A stretch of 64,000 nucleotides of DNA from Deinococcus arcticus (GCF_003028415.1 NZ_PYSV01000006.1:62001-126000); one strand, 5' to 3'. Positions 28,198 through 37,826 are shown, numbered from the stretch's first letter. The notes: generated from the sequence alone by a model not told the origin. Translations and numbers: made by a program.

Positions 28198-30870
28198 ATG
28201 TCCACCCCGCTCTCCACGGCCCAGATTCGCGAGAAGTACCTGCAATTCTTCGAAAGCAAGGGGCACCTGCGCCTGCCCAGCCACTCCACAGTGGCCCCCG
28301 ACCCCACCACCCTCTTCACTGTGGCAGGGATGCAGCCCTTCAAAGAGCAATTCATGGGCGCGCCCGCCGTGTTCGACGGCGTGGCCAGCAAGCGGGTGAC
28401 CACCGCTCAGAAGTGCCTGCGCATTGGCGACATCGAGAACGTGGGCCGCACCCTGCGCCACTGCTCCCTGCTGGAAATGCTGGGGAACTTCAGCTTTGGC
28501 GACTACTTCAAACGCGAAGCGCTGACCTGGGCCTGGGAATTTCTGACCAGCCCGGAGTGGATGGGCCTGGACGCCAGCAAGCTGCACGCCACCATCTACC
28601 AGGATGACGAGGAAGCCTTTGCCATCTGGACCCAGGAGATTGGATTGCCGCCCGAGCGCATCCTGCGTTTTGGAGCCGACGAGAACTTCTGGCCGGCCGA
28701 TGCGCCCAAAGAAGGGCCCAACGGTCCCTGCGGCCCGTGCAGCGAGATTTTCTATGACCGTGGGCCCCAGTACGGCCACGACACCTGGGCCGCGTACGCC
28801 GAGACCCGCGAGAGTGCCCGCTTTCTGGAAATCTGGAATTGCGTATTTCCGCAGTACGACCGCCAGGAGCCGCTGGCAGACGGCACGCCTGTCCTGAAGG
28901 ACCTGCCGTTCAAGAACATTGACACGGGCATGGGGCTGGAGCGCATTGCCACGGTGGTGCAGGATGTGTACGACTTCTACAGCAATGACGTGTTCGCGCC
29001 CATCATTGCCCGGGTCGCAGAGCTGAGCGGCCAGCCCTACGAGGGCCCGCAGAACGTGTCTCACCGTGTGGTGGCCGAGCATACCCGTTCAGTGAGCATG
29101 GTCATTGCCGACGGCTCGGTGCCCAGCAACACCGGGCGCGGCTATGTGGTGCGCAAGATTCTGCGCCGCGCCTCCCGCCACGCCTACCTGCTGGGGCTGC
29201 GCGAGCCCAGCCTGTACAAACTCGTGCCGCTGGTGGTCGAGCGCATGGGCGACGCCTACCCCGAGCTGCGCGAGCACCAGGCCAAGATTGAAGCGACCAT
29301 CCGCAGTGAGGAAGAACGTTTTCTGAAGACGCTGGAAGGCGGCATTCAGCGGCTGGGCGGCCTGCTGTCGGGCCTGCAGAAGGGCGATGTGCTGTCCGGG
29401 GATCACGCCTTCGTGCTGTACGACACCTACGGCTTTCCGGTGGACCTGACCAAGGAGATTGCCGAGGAATACGGCGTCACCGTGGACGAGGCCGGGTACG
29501 CCGAGAGCCTGGAGAATGCTCAGAACATCGCCCGCGCGGGCAGCAAATACGGCAAGTCTGAACTGTTCGGGGGCAGCCAGGAGGCGCTCGACGGCCTCTC
29601 CCCCACCGAGTTCGTGGGCTACGACGATCTACAGGCCGAGGGGCAGGTGCTGGCGCTGGTGGGCGCCGGCGAGCGCCTGGACCATCTGCCGGCCGGCAGC
29701 GAGGCCACGGTGATCCTGTCCCGCACCCCCTTCTATGCCGAGGGTGGCGGCGAGGTGGGCGACACCGGTCGCCTGGAATGGGAAGGTGGCGCGGGCGTGG
29801 TGCGCGACACCCGCAAGACCCCGCAGGGCGTGTTCCTGCACGACGTGCTGGTGGAGGAGGGTGAACTGCGCGAGGGCACGACTGTGCGCGGCGTGGTGGC
29901 CGGGGAGCGCCAGGCCATCCAGCGCCACCACACTGCCACCCACCTGCTGCACGCGGCGCTGCGGGCCGTGCTGGGCAGCGGCGTGGCCCAGAAGGGCTCG
30001 CTGGTGGCCGCCGACCGCCTGCGCTTTGACTTCTCGCATGGCGCGGCGCTGAGTGCCGACGAACTGGCCGCTGTGGAAACCCTGGTAAGCCGCTGGATCA
30101 GCGCCAACTTCGCGGTGTCGTGGCAGGAAATGCCCATTGCTCAGGCCAGGGCCGCCGGGGCCACGGCGCTGTTCGGCGAGAAGTACGGCGAGACGGTGCG
30201 CGTGGTCAGCGTGGAAGGCGACGTGGCGTATGCCGGGCAGCCCGTCAGCAGCAAGGAGCTGTGCGGCGGGGCCCATGTGCGCCGCACCGGCGACATTGGC
30301 GCCTTTGTGCTGCTGAGCGACGAGAACGTGGCTGCTGGCGTGCGCCGCGTGGAGGCCCTGGCGGGCGAGGCCGCCACCGCCTGGGTGCGTGAACGCCTGA
30401 ATGCCGCGGCGAAGGTGGCCGGGCTGCTGAACACCAGCCCCGAGGGCCTGGAAGGGCGCGTGACGGGCCTGCAGACCCAGCTGAAGGCCGCCGAGAAGGA
30501 AGTGGCGGCCGTGCGGCGCCAGCTGGCCGAGGCACAGATGGGCGGCGGGGGCGCCGCGGCCCAGACCCGTGAACGGGGCGGGTTCCAGGTGGCAGCCCTG
30601 AAGCTGGCGGGCATTGAGGGCAACGAGCTGCGCGCCGCCGCCGACAAGCTGCTGGACCAGAGCGGCGCCGATCTGGTGGTCGTGGCCGGCGAGAAGGGTC
30701 TGGTGGTCAAGGCCACCAAGGCGGCCGTGGGGCGCGGCGCCCATGCCGGGCAGCTGATTGGCAAGCTGGCGGCGGCGGGCGGGGGCAAGGGCGGGGGCCG
30801 CCCGGATATGGCCCAGGCCGGGATCACGGACGCCGACGCGGCGCTGGCAGCGCTGGACGGGGCGTTCTAG
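28198..30870 (+). CDS. alaS: Alanyl-tRNA synthetase
   Basis: 890 residues, full length. It charges tRNA-Ala with alanine. The class II catalytic core opens STAQIREKYLQFFESKGHLRLPSHSTVAPDPTTLFTVAGMQPFK and includes GPNGPCGPCSEIFYDRG and the motif RHCSLLEMLGNFSFGDYFK. The editing domain has the zinc-binding HHTATHLLHAALR and later CGGAHVRRTGDIG, which clears Ser/Gly mischarging. A glycine-rich C-terminal oligomerisation (DHH-like C-Ala) domain ends the protein. TATACT 7 bases ahead of the ATG implies a leaderless mRNA even for this essential gene. It is directly downstream of the low-GC pair. Confidence 0.98.
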   Translation: MSTPLSTAQIREKYLQFFESKGHLRLPSHSTVAPDPTTLFTVAGMQPFKEQFMGAPAVFDGVASKRVTTAQKCLRIGDIENVGRTLRHCSLLEMLGNFSFGDYFKREALTWAWEFLTSPEWMGLDASKLHATIYQDDEEAFAIWTQEIGLPPERILRFGADENFWPADAPKEGPNGPCGPCSEIFYDRGPQYGHDTWAAYAETRESARFLEIWNCVFPQYDRQEPLADGTPVLKDLPFKNIDTGMGLERIATVVQDVYDFYSNDVFAPIIARVAELSGQPYEGPQNVSHRVVAEHTRSVSMVIADGSVPSNTGRGYVVRKILRRASRHAYLLGLREPSLYKLVPLVVERMGDAYPELREHQAKIEATIRSEEERFLKTLEGGIQRLGGLLSGLQKGDVLSGDHAFVLYDTYGFPVDLTKEIAEEYGVTVDEAGYAESLENAQNIARAGSKYGKSELFGGSQEALDGLSPTEFVGYDDLQAEGQVLALVGAGERLDHLPAGSEATVILSRTPFYAEGGGEVGDTGRLEWEGGAGVVRDTRKTPQGVFLHDVLVEEGELREGTTVRGVVAGERQAIQRHHTATHLLHAALRAVLGSGVAQKGSLVAADRLRFDFSHGAALSADELAAVETLVSRWISANFAVSWQEMPIAQARAAGATALFGEKYGETVRVVSVEGDVAYAGQPVSSKELCGGAHVRRTGDIGAFVLLSDENVAAGVRRVEALAGEAATAWVRERLNAAAKVAGLLNTSPEGLEGRVTGLQTQLKAAEKEVAAVRRQLAEAQMGGGGAAAQTRERGGFQVAALKLAGIEGNELRAAADKLLDQSGADLVVVAGEKGLVVKATKAAVGRGAHAGQLIGKLAAAGGGKGGGRPDMAQAGITDADAALAALDGAF

Positions 30871-30902
30871 GCAGGGGCAACCCCTCATCCGAGCTCCGCA
30901 AA

Positions 30903-31048
30903 CTTCCGTCACACATAACGGAATGTTTCCGACCGGAGGGACTCGCAGAGCTGCGCAGCAGAGCAGGAAAAGAGTACGGCTGTCCGGGAAGTGGAAAAAC
31001 ATCCAGTTCTTTTCTGGATGTTCCGGAAATGGACGGCAGTCCGGATCA
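30903..31048 (+). repeat. Structured intergenic repeat, copy 2 (SNR-like)
   Basis: Same family as 37580-37700: both share GAGGGACTCGMAGAGCTGCG-type core (GGAGGGACTCGCAGAGCTGC here from 30936), CAGAGCAGGAAAA, TCCGGGAA and ATGGACGGCAGTCCG. Here an extra hairpin ACATCCAG (30999-31006) / CTGGATGT (31014-31021) is present that the 37580 copy lacks. It fills most of the 279-base gap between alaS and the end of the DUF4132 gene. Confidence 0.8.
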
Positions 31049-31149
31049 CCCCTCGCTGCGGGAGGCCTTCTCCCCCGGGAAGGAAAGCGGACGGAAGGTG
31101 GGCCATGAGGGAACATCCCCCATGGCCCACCGCTCATGGCCCATGGTCC

Positions 31150-34100
31150 CTACCGCAACTGCTCCAGAATCGTGGGGTCCTGAATCTTGCGGTCCTCGGC
31201 CAGCAGCAGCACCTTGCTGACCACCTCGGCCGTCTTGGGGTCCGGGTCGGCAAAGGGCAGGAACAGCCGGCCCTGGTGCCCGTTGTGCACCGGCACGATG
31301 CACAGGAAGCCCCCCGGCTGGCGGTGGACCGTGCCGCTGCCCAGGTGCACGGTGTAGCGGGCATGGTGGCCCTCAATCAGCGCGTGGTCGCTCTCCAGGC
31401 GCACGTTGCCCAGCTTCAGCAGGCGCAGCGTCTCGCGCAGCAGCGCGGCGCGCATCTCGGTGGTGCTCTGGCTGGCCTCGGGGTCCACGCCGCCCACGTG
31501 AGCCACGCTCACCACGAGGTCCAGGTCGCGCATGGTCTCGCTGAAGACGCGCGGCGGCACCTCGGCCAGGAGCAGCGGCTCACTTGAGCCCGGCCGCAGG
31601 AAATAGGCGGCGTGCAGCGGGGCTCCCTCCACCTCGTTCGGGGTGCCGTAGCCCACGCTGGTGTCCACCCACACGCTCAGGCCCTCCGCGTGCCAGGTTT
31701 TGCGCACCCCTTCTTCGGGAATGGCCACCCAGCCGCGCGCCTTGAAGAGGGCCGCCGCCTTACCGGGCTGCACGTGGTGCCCGTCGTAGCGGGCGGTGCG
31801 GCGGGCGCCCTGTTCGGCGCTGGTCAGGGGGTAATACTCGCGGAACGCCTGCTTGAAGGGCTGCGCCACGCCGCGCGTCATGATGTCCTGCTGAAAGTTC
31901 GGCCACTGCCCGCCCACAAAGAGGTCGTGCGGGTGGGCCAGCCGCAGCGCGTGGTCGCTGAGCGGCGCTGCGCCGGCGGGCGTCTGGAGCGCTTCTTCGC
32001 TCCACCAGCCCACCACGTCCTCGTTCAGCACCCACAGCAGCGAGCGCAGCATGGGCGCGATCACCGGATGCCGGGCCAGGTCACGCAGTTCCTGCGGCGT
32101 GAAGAGGTCCCCGCGCACCATCGCCTCTTCCAGTGCCCCGCGCATGCGGCTCTGGGCCGCGCCCAGTTCCTTCACGGCCTCTCGGATGGCCACCACGCCC
32201 GGGTGCTTTTTCAGCGCAGCCGGCAGGGCCTTGAGGAGCTTGTCGCCGCGCGCCACCGTCAGGCGGGCGTTCCCCGCCTCGCTCAGGGCAATGCCCACGC
32301 TCACGCCAGCCTCGGTGACGGTCTGGGCCCAGTCGGGGGCCATGCGGGCTTCCATGGCCCACATCAGGCGCTGGGGGTCGGCGTAACCGGCGGTGCGGGC
32401 CAGGTTCTGCAGGCCGATATCGGCGGCGAGGCGCTCGCTGGCCTGCTTCTGGGCCCCCCACTGCCGGGCCTCGCGGCGAAAGTCGCTCAGCAGGCGGTAG
32501 CGCGTTTCCAGTTCACGGGCCCCCTTGGCTGCGCCCCGGCTCAGCGGCAGCAGGCCCAGGGCCCGCACCGCGTCCTGATGGCGCTTGTCGCGGATGCGGG
32601 CGGTCAGCTCGGCTTCCGTCACCTCGCCGCGCAGGGCCTGGGCGTACAGTTCGGCGCGTTTGTGGCCGCCGCTGCTGGAGGCGTACTTGGCCGCGCCCAG
32701 CAGGGCCTGAAAGCGCGCCTTGCCCAGCAGGCGGTGCAGGCGGTGAAACCACGCCACGTCCACCGCGCCCGCCATCAGGTCCCCGGGCGACAGGGCGGTG
32801 CGCTCGCTGATCTGCACCTCCCAGTCCTCGCGAATCTCCTGGGGCACCGTCCAGTTCGTGTCGCGGGTGTGGGCGTGCAGCCAGTACACCCCGTCCTGCA
32901 GGCCGCGCCAGCCCAGCGCGCCGGCCACCAGCGGGGCCCACTGCGGAGCAAACATCGCCAGGTCCAGCAGCCGGGCCTCGCCCACGCCGGCCTCCTGGGC
33001 CAAGCGGGCAAAGGCGGCGGGCGTGTCGCCGGGCGCAGGAAAGGCCACGCGAATGAGGTGGCTGAAGGTCACGTCGCGGCTCTCGTTACGGCCCTGGTAC
33101 CCGCGCTTGAGGGGGTTTTTGCCCAGTGCGGCCAGCAGGCGCAGGGTCAGGGCCGCGCCCGTGACCGACTGCAGCGAGAGGGCCGCCGACGTGGCCGGTG
33201 TTTCCAGATCGCCGCGCACCGATTCGATCTCCAGCACGCGGGCCCGCACGGTCTCCACGGCCTGCATCCAGTCCGGGTGGGTGGGTGTGTCCTCGCGCAG
33301 GCGGCGCTGGGTGAAGGTGCGCAGGTCGTCGAAGTCGTTGCCGTAGTAGTAGCCGCTGCGCTCCGGGCGCGGCCCGATCAGCTGGTCCAGCAGGTCGGCC
33401 TGCGCCGCCCAGCCCTGTTCATAGGCGCGCAGCAGCAGCGCCGTGTCCGGGCGGCGCCGGGGCAGGTGGGGAAAGGCCGCGCCTTCATGCAGGGTCAGCT
33501 GCCAGAAGCGCCGCGCCTGCGCTGGAGTCATGGCCAGGCGACCCTGGGGCCGCAGCGGCCACAGCAGGTCGCGCGGGTCTTCCGTGCGCCACACGTACTG
33601 CGGGTCCACGATGGTCCGGGCGTCCTGGGGCAGCCGGCTCAGGGCGGTGGCCCAGGCGTCCAGGGCCAGATCCAGGTCGGTGGGGGTGCTGAAGGTGGCC
33701 TGCAGGTGCCCGGCCACCGCCTGCACCCGCTCCATGTGCGCCAGCCGCAGGGGCACCAGCGGTCCCAGCGTCCAGTGCAGGGTGGCGCGGCGCAGGGCCT
33801 GCTTGGTTTCGGCGGCGCTGCGGGCCTGGGCGCGTTCCGTTTCGGCCTCAGCCACTTCCTCCCCGGTCAAGTCCGTCAGCGCTTCGAAGTCGGCGTCTGT
33901 TTCTCCCTCGTCACCCTCGCCCAGCAGCTCGGCCAGTTCGGCTTCCAGGTCGCCCAGGCTGCTGTCCTGGCGGGCCACGAAGTGCGACAGGGCCCAGGCC
34001 ATGCGCGTCAGGTCGCCGTCCTGCGCGCCGGGGCGGGCGGCCCACCAGCCCGCCCACAGGTCGGCCAGGGGCATGGCCTGCTCGCCCCGGGCGCGCAGCC

Positions 34101-36078
34101 TATGCCCCGAGACGTTGCCCAGCAGCGCGGTCTGCTCGCCGTCCCAGCCCACCCCGGTCAGCGGGGTTTCGCGGTGCGCCTCAATCAGGGCGTCCAGGGC
34201 GCGCAGCAGGTCGGCGCCGCGCGCCACGTCCGGGGCAAAGTCGCGCTGGACAGGCACCGGCGGCTCGGCGCGGGTCAGGGCGGCCGGATCGAACAGCCCC
34301 AGGCCGTCGCGCAGGCTGAGCTGGCTTTCCGGCTCGGTCAGCACGGCCAGCAGCGTCTGTTCGGTCACGTTCTTCGGTTTGAAGTCGGCGGGCGGCGGCG
34401 CACCCACCTCGCGCAGCAGCTGTAACCCGGCCTGGCGCTGCTCGGTGCTGCTCTGGGCCAGCAGGCGCAGCGCACTCTGGGCACCCGGCGCCCGGTCGGT
34501 GGCCAGCAAGCGAATCAGGCCCCGGCGCAGGTCGGCGCCCCGGCGCCGGAGCAGTCCTTCGAGAATCGGCACCTCCTCGGGCGCCGGGCTCAGGTGGGCC
34601 ATGACCTCCACGGCCGCCTGCGCCACCCCGCCCACGCGGTCTTGCAACAGGGTCAGCAGCAGCGCGCGGGTGGGGGCGTCCAGCGGCTGGGGCGGCGTGG
34701 CCGGGGCGTCAGACTGGGGCGTGTGGCGGCGGCGCAGGTGCCACAGGGCCGCGCTCCTGCCGCTGCTGCTCATGGCGCTCAGGTACGGCGCCAGGATGGC
34801 CAGGGGGGCGACGCCCACCAGTCCGGGCAGGCTGTCCATGGCCTCGCTGCGGGCCGGCACGTGGCCCAGCCAGGGAAACAGCAGCGGCTCGTGGCGGGCC
34901 TGGGCAGGCAGGCGCCCGGCGTAGGCCACAAAGGGCTCGAAGGCAGGGGTTCCCTCGGGCAGGTCCTGGGCGTAGGCGTGGGGGCGCCCGCCCGCCAGGG
35001 CCGATAAGCGCAGATCGGGGTCGGCCAGCAGGAGCCGCAGATCCGCCGCCCCCATCTCGCCCGCCGCTTCCAGCAGCTGCGCCGCGGCCATGCGGCGCTC
35101 CGGGTCCGGGTCACTCAGCAGGGGGCGGGCCAGGGCGGCGGCCCCCTGGGCATCGGCCATCGCCAGGGTGTACAGGGCAAGGTACGCCGCCACGCCGCTC
35201 CCCCCGGTCACGGCCGCGCGGGCCAGGGCGGGGTCATCCAGAAAGTCCAGGGCCGCGCTCAGGTGCCCCCGCACCGCCTTCAGGTCCGTCACGTCGTAGT
35301 TCAGGCCAAACCAGACGCAGGCGGCGCGCAGGGTGGCGGCAAAGCGCAGCAGGTCTTCGTTGAGAATCAGGCGCAGCATCCGCGTAAAGGCGCCCAGGCT
35401 GGCTTCATCCACCGTTTCCAGAATCACCTGCCGCAGCCCTTCCTGGCGCTGGGCGCCCAGCAGTAGCCCCTCGGTCAGGGTCCAGGCGTCCTCGCGGGTG
35501 CTGGACAGCAGGGCCAGCGGCACATGGCGCCCCATGCGGGCCACAGGGTGCTGCGCGCCCGCCGTCTGGCGCAGCAGCTCGAACACCGCCTCATCCCCGT
35601 CACTGACCGCCTGACCCAGCAGCAGGCCCAGGGTCTGCGACTGCCAGGGATTGAGCAGCCCCGCATGGACAGTCAGCCACTCCAGGTCCTGCCCGTACTC
35701 GCGCGTGAGGTGCCACGTCTGCCACAGCCAGCTCTGGGCGTGCTCGGCCGTGCGGCGGTCGCCCGGGGCCCGGAAGGCGCGCCGGGCATAGCCCTGCGGG
35801 TAGGGGTGCCGGGTCAGCAGCGCGCCCAGCGTGCGGGCAGCCACCTCGGGAAAGCGGGGAAAGAACACGGCGCACAGGGCCAGCCGCTCGGCCGGGCCAC
35901 TGGTGTGCAGGTACTCGGTCAGGGCCGCTTCGCGCTGCTGGCGCTCCTCGCGGCTGCCCTGCCCCGCCACGTCGGCCCGCAGGCCGTCGGCCAGTGTCCC
36001 GGGCAGGGCAGACAGCCGGGCCAGAAAGTCAGCCTTCCAGGGCTGCTGAAAGCCGCGCAGATACTCCTGAACGTCCAC
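31150..36078 (-). CDS. Giant DUF4132 (with DUF5724-like) protein
   Basis: 1642 residues. The first roughly 650 residues are helical repeats of HEAT type (for example DPALARAAVTGGSGVAAYLALYTLA and DPERRMAAAQLLEAAGEMGAADLRLLL). The C-terminal 600 residues match DUF4132: LAHPHDLFVGGQWPNFQQD, REYYPLTSAEQ, GHHVQPGKAAALFKARGW, VSVAHVGGVDPEASQSTTEMRAALLRETLRLL. E. coli YehI carries DUF4132, and the domain appears in predicted conflict systems with MoxR ATPases and VWA proteins; none is encoded in this window. Starts with GTG, one base after the stop of the small upstream gene (TGA-G-GTG), so translation is coupled. No signal peptide. Biochemical role unknown. Confidence 0.85.
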   Translation of the reverse strand: MDVQEYLRGFQQPWKADFLARLSALPGTLADGLRADVAGQGSREERQQREAALTEYLHTSGPAERLALCAVFFPRFPEVAARTLGALLTRHPYPQGYARRAFRAPGDRRTAEHAQSWLWQTWHLTREYGQDLEWLTVHAGLLNPWQSQTLGLLLGQAVSDGDEAVFELLRQTAGAQHPVARMGRHVPLALLSSTREDAWTLTEGLLLGAQRQEGLRQVILETVDEASLGAFTRMLRLILNEDLLRFAATLRAACVWFGLNYDVTDLKAVRGHLSAALDFLDDPALARAAVTGGSGVAAYLALYTLAMADAQGAAALARPLLSDPDPERRMAAAQLLEAAGEMGAADLRLLLADPDLRLSALAGGRPHAYAQDLPEGTPAFEPFVAYAGRLPAQARHEPLLFPWLGHVPARSEAMDSLPGLVGVAPLAILAPYLSAMSSSGRSAALWHLRRRHTPQSDAPATPPQPLDAPTRALLLTLLQDRVGGVAQAAVEVMAHLSPAPEEVPILEGLLRRRGADLRRGLIRLLATDRAPGAQSALRLLAQSSTEQRQAGLQLLREVGAPPPADFKPKNVTEQTLLAVLTEPESQLSLRDGLGLFDPAALTRAEPPVPVQRDFAPDVARGADLLRALDALIEAHRETPLTGVGWDGEQTALLGNVSGHRLRARGEQAMPLADLWAGWWAARPGAQDGDLTRMAWALSHFVARQDSSLGDLEAELAELLGEGDEGETDADFEALTDLTGEEVAEAETERAQARSAAETKQALRRATLHWTLGPLVPLRLAHMERVQAVAGHLQATFSTPTDLDLALDAWATALSRLPQDARTIVDPQYVWRTEDPRDLLWPLRPQGRLAMTPAQARRFWQLTLHEGAAFPHLPRRRPDTALLLRAYEQGWAAQADLLDQLIGPRPERSGYYYGNDFDDLRTFTQRRLREDTPTHPDWMQAVETVRARVLEIESVRGDLETPATSAALSLQSVTGAALTLRLLAALGKNPLKRGYQGRNESRDVTFSHLIRVAFPAPGDTPAAFARLAQEAGVGEARLLDLAMFAPQWAPLVAGALGWRGLQDGVYWLHAHTRDTNWTVPQEIREDWEVQISERTALSPGDLMAGAVDVAWFHRLHRLLGKARFQALLGAAKYASSSGGHKRAELYAQALRGEVTEAELTARIRDKRHQDAVRALGLLPLSRGAAKGARELETRYRLLSDFRREARQWGAQKQASERLAADIGLQNLARTAGYADPQRLMWAMEARMAPDWAQTVTEAGVSVGIALSEAGNARLTVARGDKLLKALPAALKKHPGVVAIREAVKELGAAQSRMRGALEEAMVRGDLFTPQELRDLARHPVIAPMLRSLLWVLNEDVVGWWSEEALQTPAGAAPLSDHALRLAHPHDLFVGGQWPNFQQDIMTRGVAQPFKQAFREYYPLTSAEQGARRTARYDGHHVQPGKAAALFKARGWVAIPEEGVRKTWHAEGLSVWVDTSVGYGTPNEVEGAPLHAAYFLRPGSSEPLLLAEVPPRVFSETMRDLDLVVSVAHVGGVDPEASQSTTEMRAALLRETLRLLKLGNVRLESDHALIEGHHARYTVHLGSGTVHRQPGGFLCIVPVHNGHQGRLFLPFADPDPKTAEVVSKVLLLAEDRKIQDPTILEQLR

Positions 36079-36079
36079 C

Positions 36080-36484
36080 TCAGCCCCCGGCCAGCGCAGT
36101 CAGGCGCACCAGCAGCAGCGTGCTGTCGGGCCTCAAGGTCAGCGGTGCGTCCAGGGCCTCAATCTGCTCATCGTCGACAAAGACGTAGTACAGGCCGTCG
36201 CGGAAGGCGGTCAGGGCCGTGCGGACCGCGTCCTCGGGGGCCACGGTCCCGCCGGGGGCCTGGGGTCCCACGGCCACGCGCCCGGTCAGGGTGGCCTCGG
36301 ACAGCTCGCGCTCGGTCAGCACGCGCAGCATGTTCACCCCGGCCTGGCGCTCGTGGTAGGCCGCCACTTCCCCGCGCACGAGATGCGCCAGCAGGCTTTC
36401 CAGGGTCTGGGGCCCGGCGGGGACGTCCAGCGGGCGGCGTTCAAAGGGGGTGCGGCGGCCAACTACCTTGGTTTCAACAATCAT
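36080..36484 (-). CDS. Small partner protein of the DUF4132 giant
   Basis: 134 residues, no signal peptide or cysteine motif. The C-terminal end (LYYVFVDDEQIEALDAPLTLRPDSTLLLVRLTALAGG) reads like a small beta domain with alternating strands, possibly ubiquitin-like, while residues 1-60 are helical (LESLLAHLVRGEVAAYHERQAG). It is encoded one base ahead of the giant, so the two probably act together. GAGG lies 5 bases before the ATG. The upstream gap 36485-36602 is AT-richer than average and should hold the operon promoter, but I see no clear -10/-35. Function unknown. Confidence 0.7.
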   Translation of the reverse strand: MIVETKVVGRRTPFERRPLDVPAGPQTLESLLAHLVRGEVAAYHERQAGVNMLRVLTERELSEATLTGRVAVGPQAPGGTVAPEDAVRTALTAFRDGLYYVFVDDEQIEALDAPLTLRPDSTLLLVRLTALAGG

Positions 36485-36602
36485 GGGAACCTCGCTGGAA
36501 TGGTGCTGCTGTTCACGTTCCAGCTTAGCGACTCAAACTGAATATGTAAATAGCGTAACCATGTTGTCGGTTCTGTGGTGGGAAAAGTCAGGGTCTCCGT
36601 CC

Positions 36603-37145
36603 TTACTGGGGTCTGCGCGCGTCCAGTAACAGGCTGGTGAATCCCAGGGGCCCCTGGCCCCGGCGCCACGCCTCGTTGCGGTGGTCCAGCCGGGCGGTGC
36701 GGTACACCGGACCGCCGGCGGGCGCCCAGGGCTGCTGGTGAAAGGTGCCGGCCGCGTCCCACCACTCCAGGGGCTGCACCTCGAACCCGGCCTGCGTGAA
36801 GAGGGGCGCAAAAGTGTCCAGGGTGTACAGCACCCGGTGGTCGTGGGCGGGGCCTGGGCCCCCCACTGCCACCAGCGCGCGGTAGGCCGGGTCTGGATGG
36901 TGGCCGTCGGGTACTGCCACGCGCAGGACACCACCGGGCTTCAGGTGGGCAAACACAAGGCGCGCGGCCTGGGCCCCCTGATCGGGCCACAGGTGCTCCC
37001 AGACGTGTTCACACAGAAAAGCGTCAGCCGGGCCAGCATGGAAAAAACGCTCAAAGCTGGCCGGGTTCAGCAGGTTCAGCGTTTCACGTTCGGTGGGCAC
37101 CCAGCCGGGCCAGCGCTGCTCACCCGCGCCCAGGATCACCCTCAC
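36603..37145 (-). CDS. SAM-dependent methyltransferase (small)
   Basis: 180 residues. A class I methyltransferase core is visible: the aspartate segment FFHAGPADAFLCEHVWEHLWPDQGAQAARLVFAHLKPGGVLRVAVPDGHHPDP, with E-H-V-W-E-H-L and L-K-P-G-G typical of predicted methyltransferases of the COG4627 kind. The N-terminal glycine motif is abbreviated (VILGAGEQRWPGWV). Substrate unknown. The ATG overlaps the end of the YjbR-like gene by 4 bases, so these two genes form an operon. Cytoplasmic. Confidence 0.85.
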   Translation of the reverse strand: MRVILGAGEQRWPGWVPTERETLNLLNPASFERFFHAGPADAFLCEHVWEHLWPDQGAQAARLVFAHLKPGGVLRVAVPDGHHPDPAYRALVAVGGPGPAHDHRVLYTLDTFAPLFTQAGFEVQPLEWWDAAGTFHQQPWAPAGGPVYRTARLDHRNEAWRRGQGPLGFTSLLLDARRPQ

Positions 37146-37498
37146 AGGCCCAGCTCGGCCCGGGCAGTGCGGGTCAGGCCCGCCACGACCAGGGCGTGGC
37201 TGCCGCTCAGCAGCTCCAGCACCAGTTCACCCGGCACGCGGCTGTCCAGGGTCACGGTGATCCAGTGCCGTTTGTTCAGGTGGTATCCAGGCACAATGGC
37301 CGGCCACTCGGCGCGCAGGGCCTCGCCGTGGTCGGGCCGCACCTTCAGCGAGAGGGACAGGGGCTCGGCCTGAAGATCGGTCAGGGCGTACATCTTGCCG
37401 CCCACCTTGAACACCAGCGTTGTGGCGTCAAAGGGAAAGGTTTCCTGGGAACCCGTCAGGGCGGCGCACGCGGCGCGCAGCTCGGCCATGGACTTCAT
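37142..37498 (-). CDS. MmcQ/YjbR family protein
   Basis: 118 residues, the full length of the family. Signatures are ETFPFDATTLVFKVGGKMYALTDL, LSLKVRPDHGEALRAEWPAIVPGYHLNKRHWITVTLD and a C-terminal helix. The fold resembles the double-wing DNA-binding domain of CyaY-like proteins, and members are annotated as DNA-binding, though direct evidence is thin. TAAGCT lies 6 bases before the ATG, and the stop overlaps the downstream methyltransferase start by 4 bases. Confidence 0.9.
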   Translation of the reverse strand: MKSMAELRAACAALTGSQETFPFDATTLVFKVGGKMYALTDLQAEPLSLSLKVRPDHGEALRAEWPAIVPGYHLNKRHWITVTLDSRVPGELVLELLSGSHALVVAGLTRTARAELGL

Positions 37499-37504
37499 GG
37501 GCTC

Positions 37505-37510
37505 AGCTTA
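37505..37510 (-). promoter_or_regulatory. Leaderless-type -10 (TAAGCT)
   Basis: 6 bases before the minus-strand ATG at 37498. Confidence 0.55.
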
Positions 37511-37527
37511 GGCGGACCAGACCCTGT

Positions 37528-37574
37528 GTTCGCTCCCCGCCCCCGCTCGGTTGACCGGGGGCTTGGCAGCGAAC
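37528..37574. repeat. Hairpin repeat (GCTCGGTTGAC type)
   Basis: GTTCGCT (37528-37534) pairs with AGCGAAC (37568-37574), and CCCCCG (37540-37545) with CGGGGG (37556-37561) inside. The loop contains CTCGGTTGAC, shared with 10697-10706 and 20051-20060. It abuts the copy at 37580. Confidence 0.75.
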
Positions 37575-37579
37575 GACTT

Positions 37580-37700
37580 ATACGAATTCCGAAAAATTCC
37601 GTAACGTGTTACGGAATTTTTCCGACCAGAGGGACTCGAAGAGCTGCGCAGCAGAGAAGGAAAAATACGGAGTTCCGGGAATGGACGGCAGTCCGTATTA
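37580..37700 (+). repeat. Structured intergenic repeat, copy 3 (SNR-like)
   Basis: Opens with AAAAATTCCGTAAC (37592-37605) / GTTACGGAATTTTT (37608-37621), a perfect 14-bp stem that could terminate transcription in both directions. It then carries the core CAGAGGGACTCGAAGAGCTG and the tail TTCCGGGAATGGACGGCAGT shared with 30903-31048, closing with CCGTAT against ATACGG. Together with the adjacent hairpin it fills most of the 328-base gap 37499-37826; nothing else is seen there. Confidence 0.8.
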
Positions 37701-37826
37701 AAAGGCGACCCGAAGCCGAGGCATTGCCTGGGTGCCCGGATGGCCGGGCAGGGCCCCCACATTGACGGCCCGCCCCGTTCATCCGGGCGGGCCGCTGCCT
37801 GCGGCGAAGACGGTTGAGGGCCGGCG

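Noticed and set aside
29629..31137. 502-codon minus-strand frame opposite the alaS 3' half and the repeat
   Set aside because: Shadow of alaS; runs through the non-coding repeat at 30903-31048.
36485..36602. AT-rich gap upstream of the DUF4132 operon as a specific operator
   Set aside because: No palindrome or convincing -10/-35 pair could be defined, so only its being a likely promoter region is noted.
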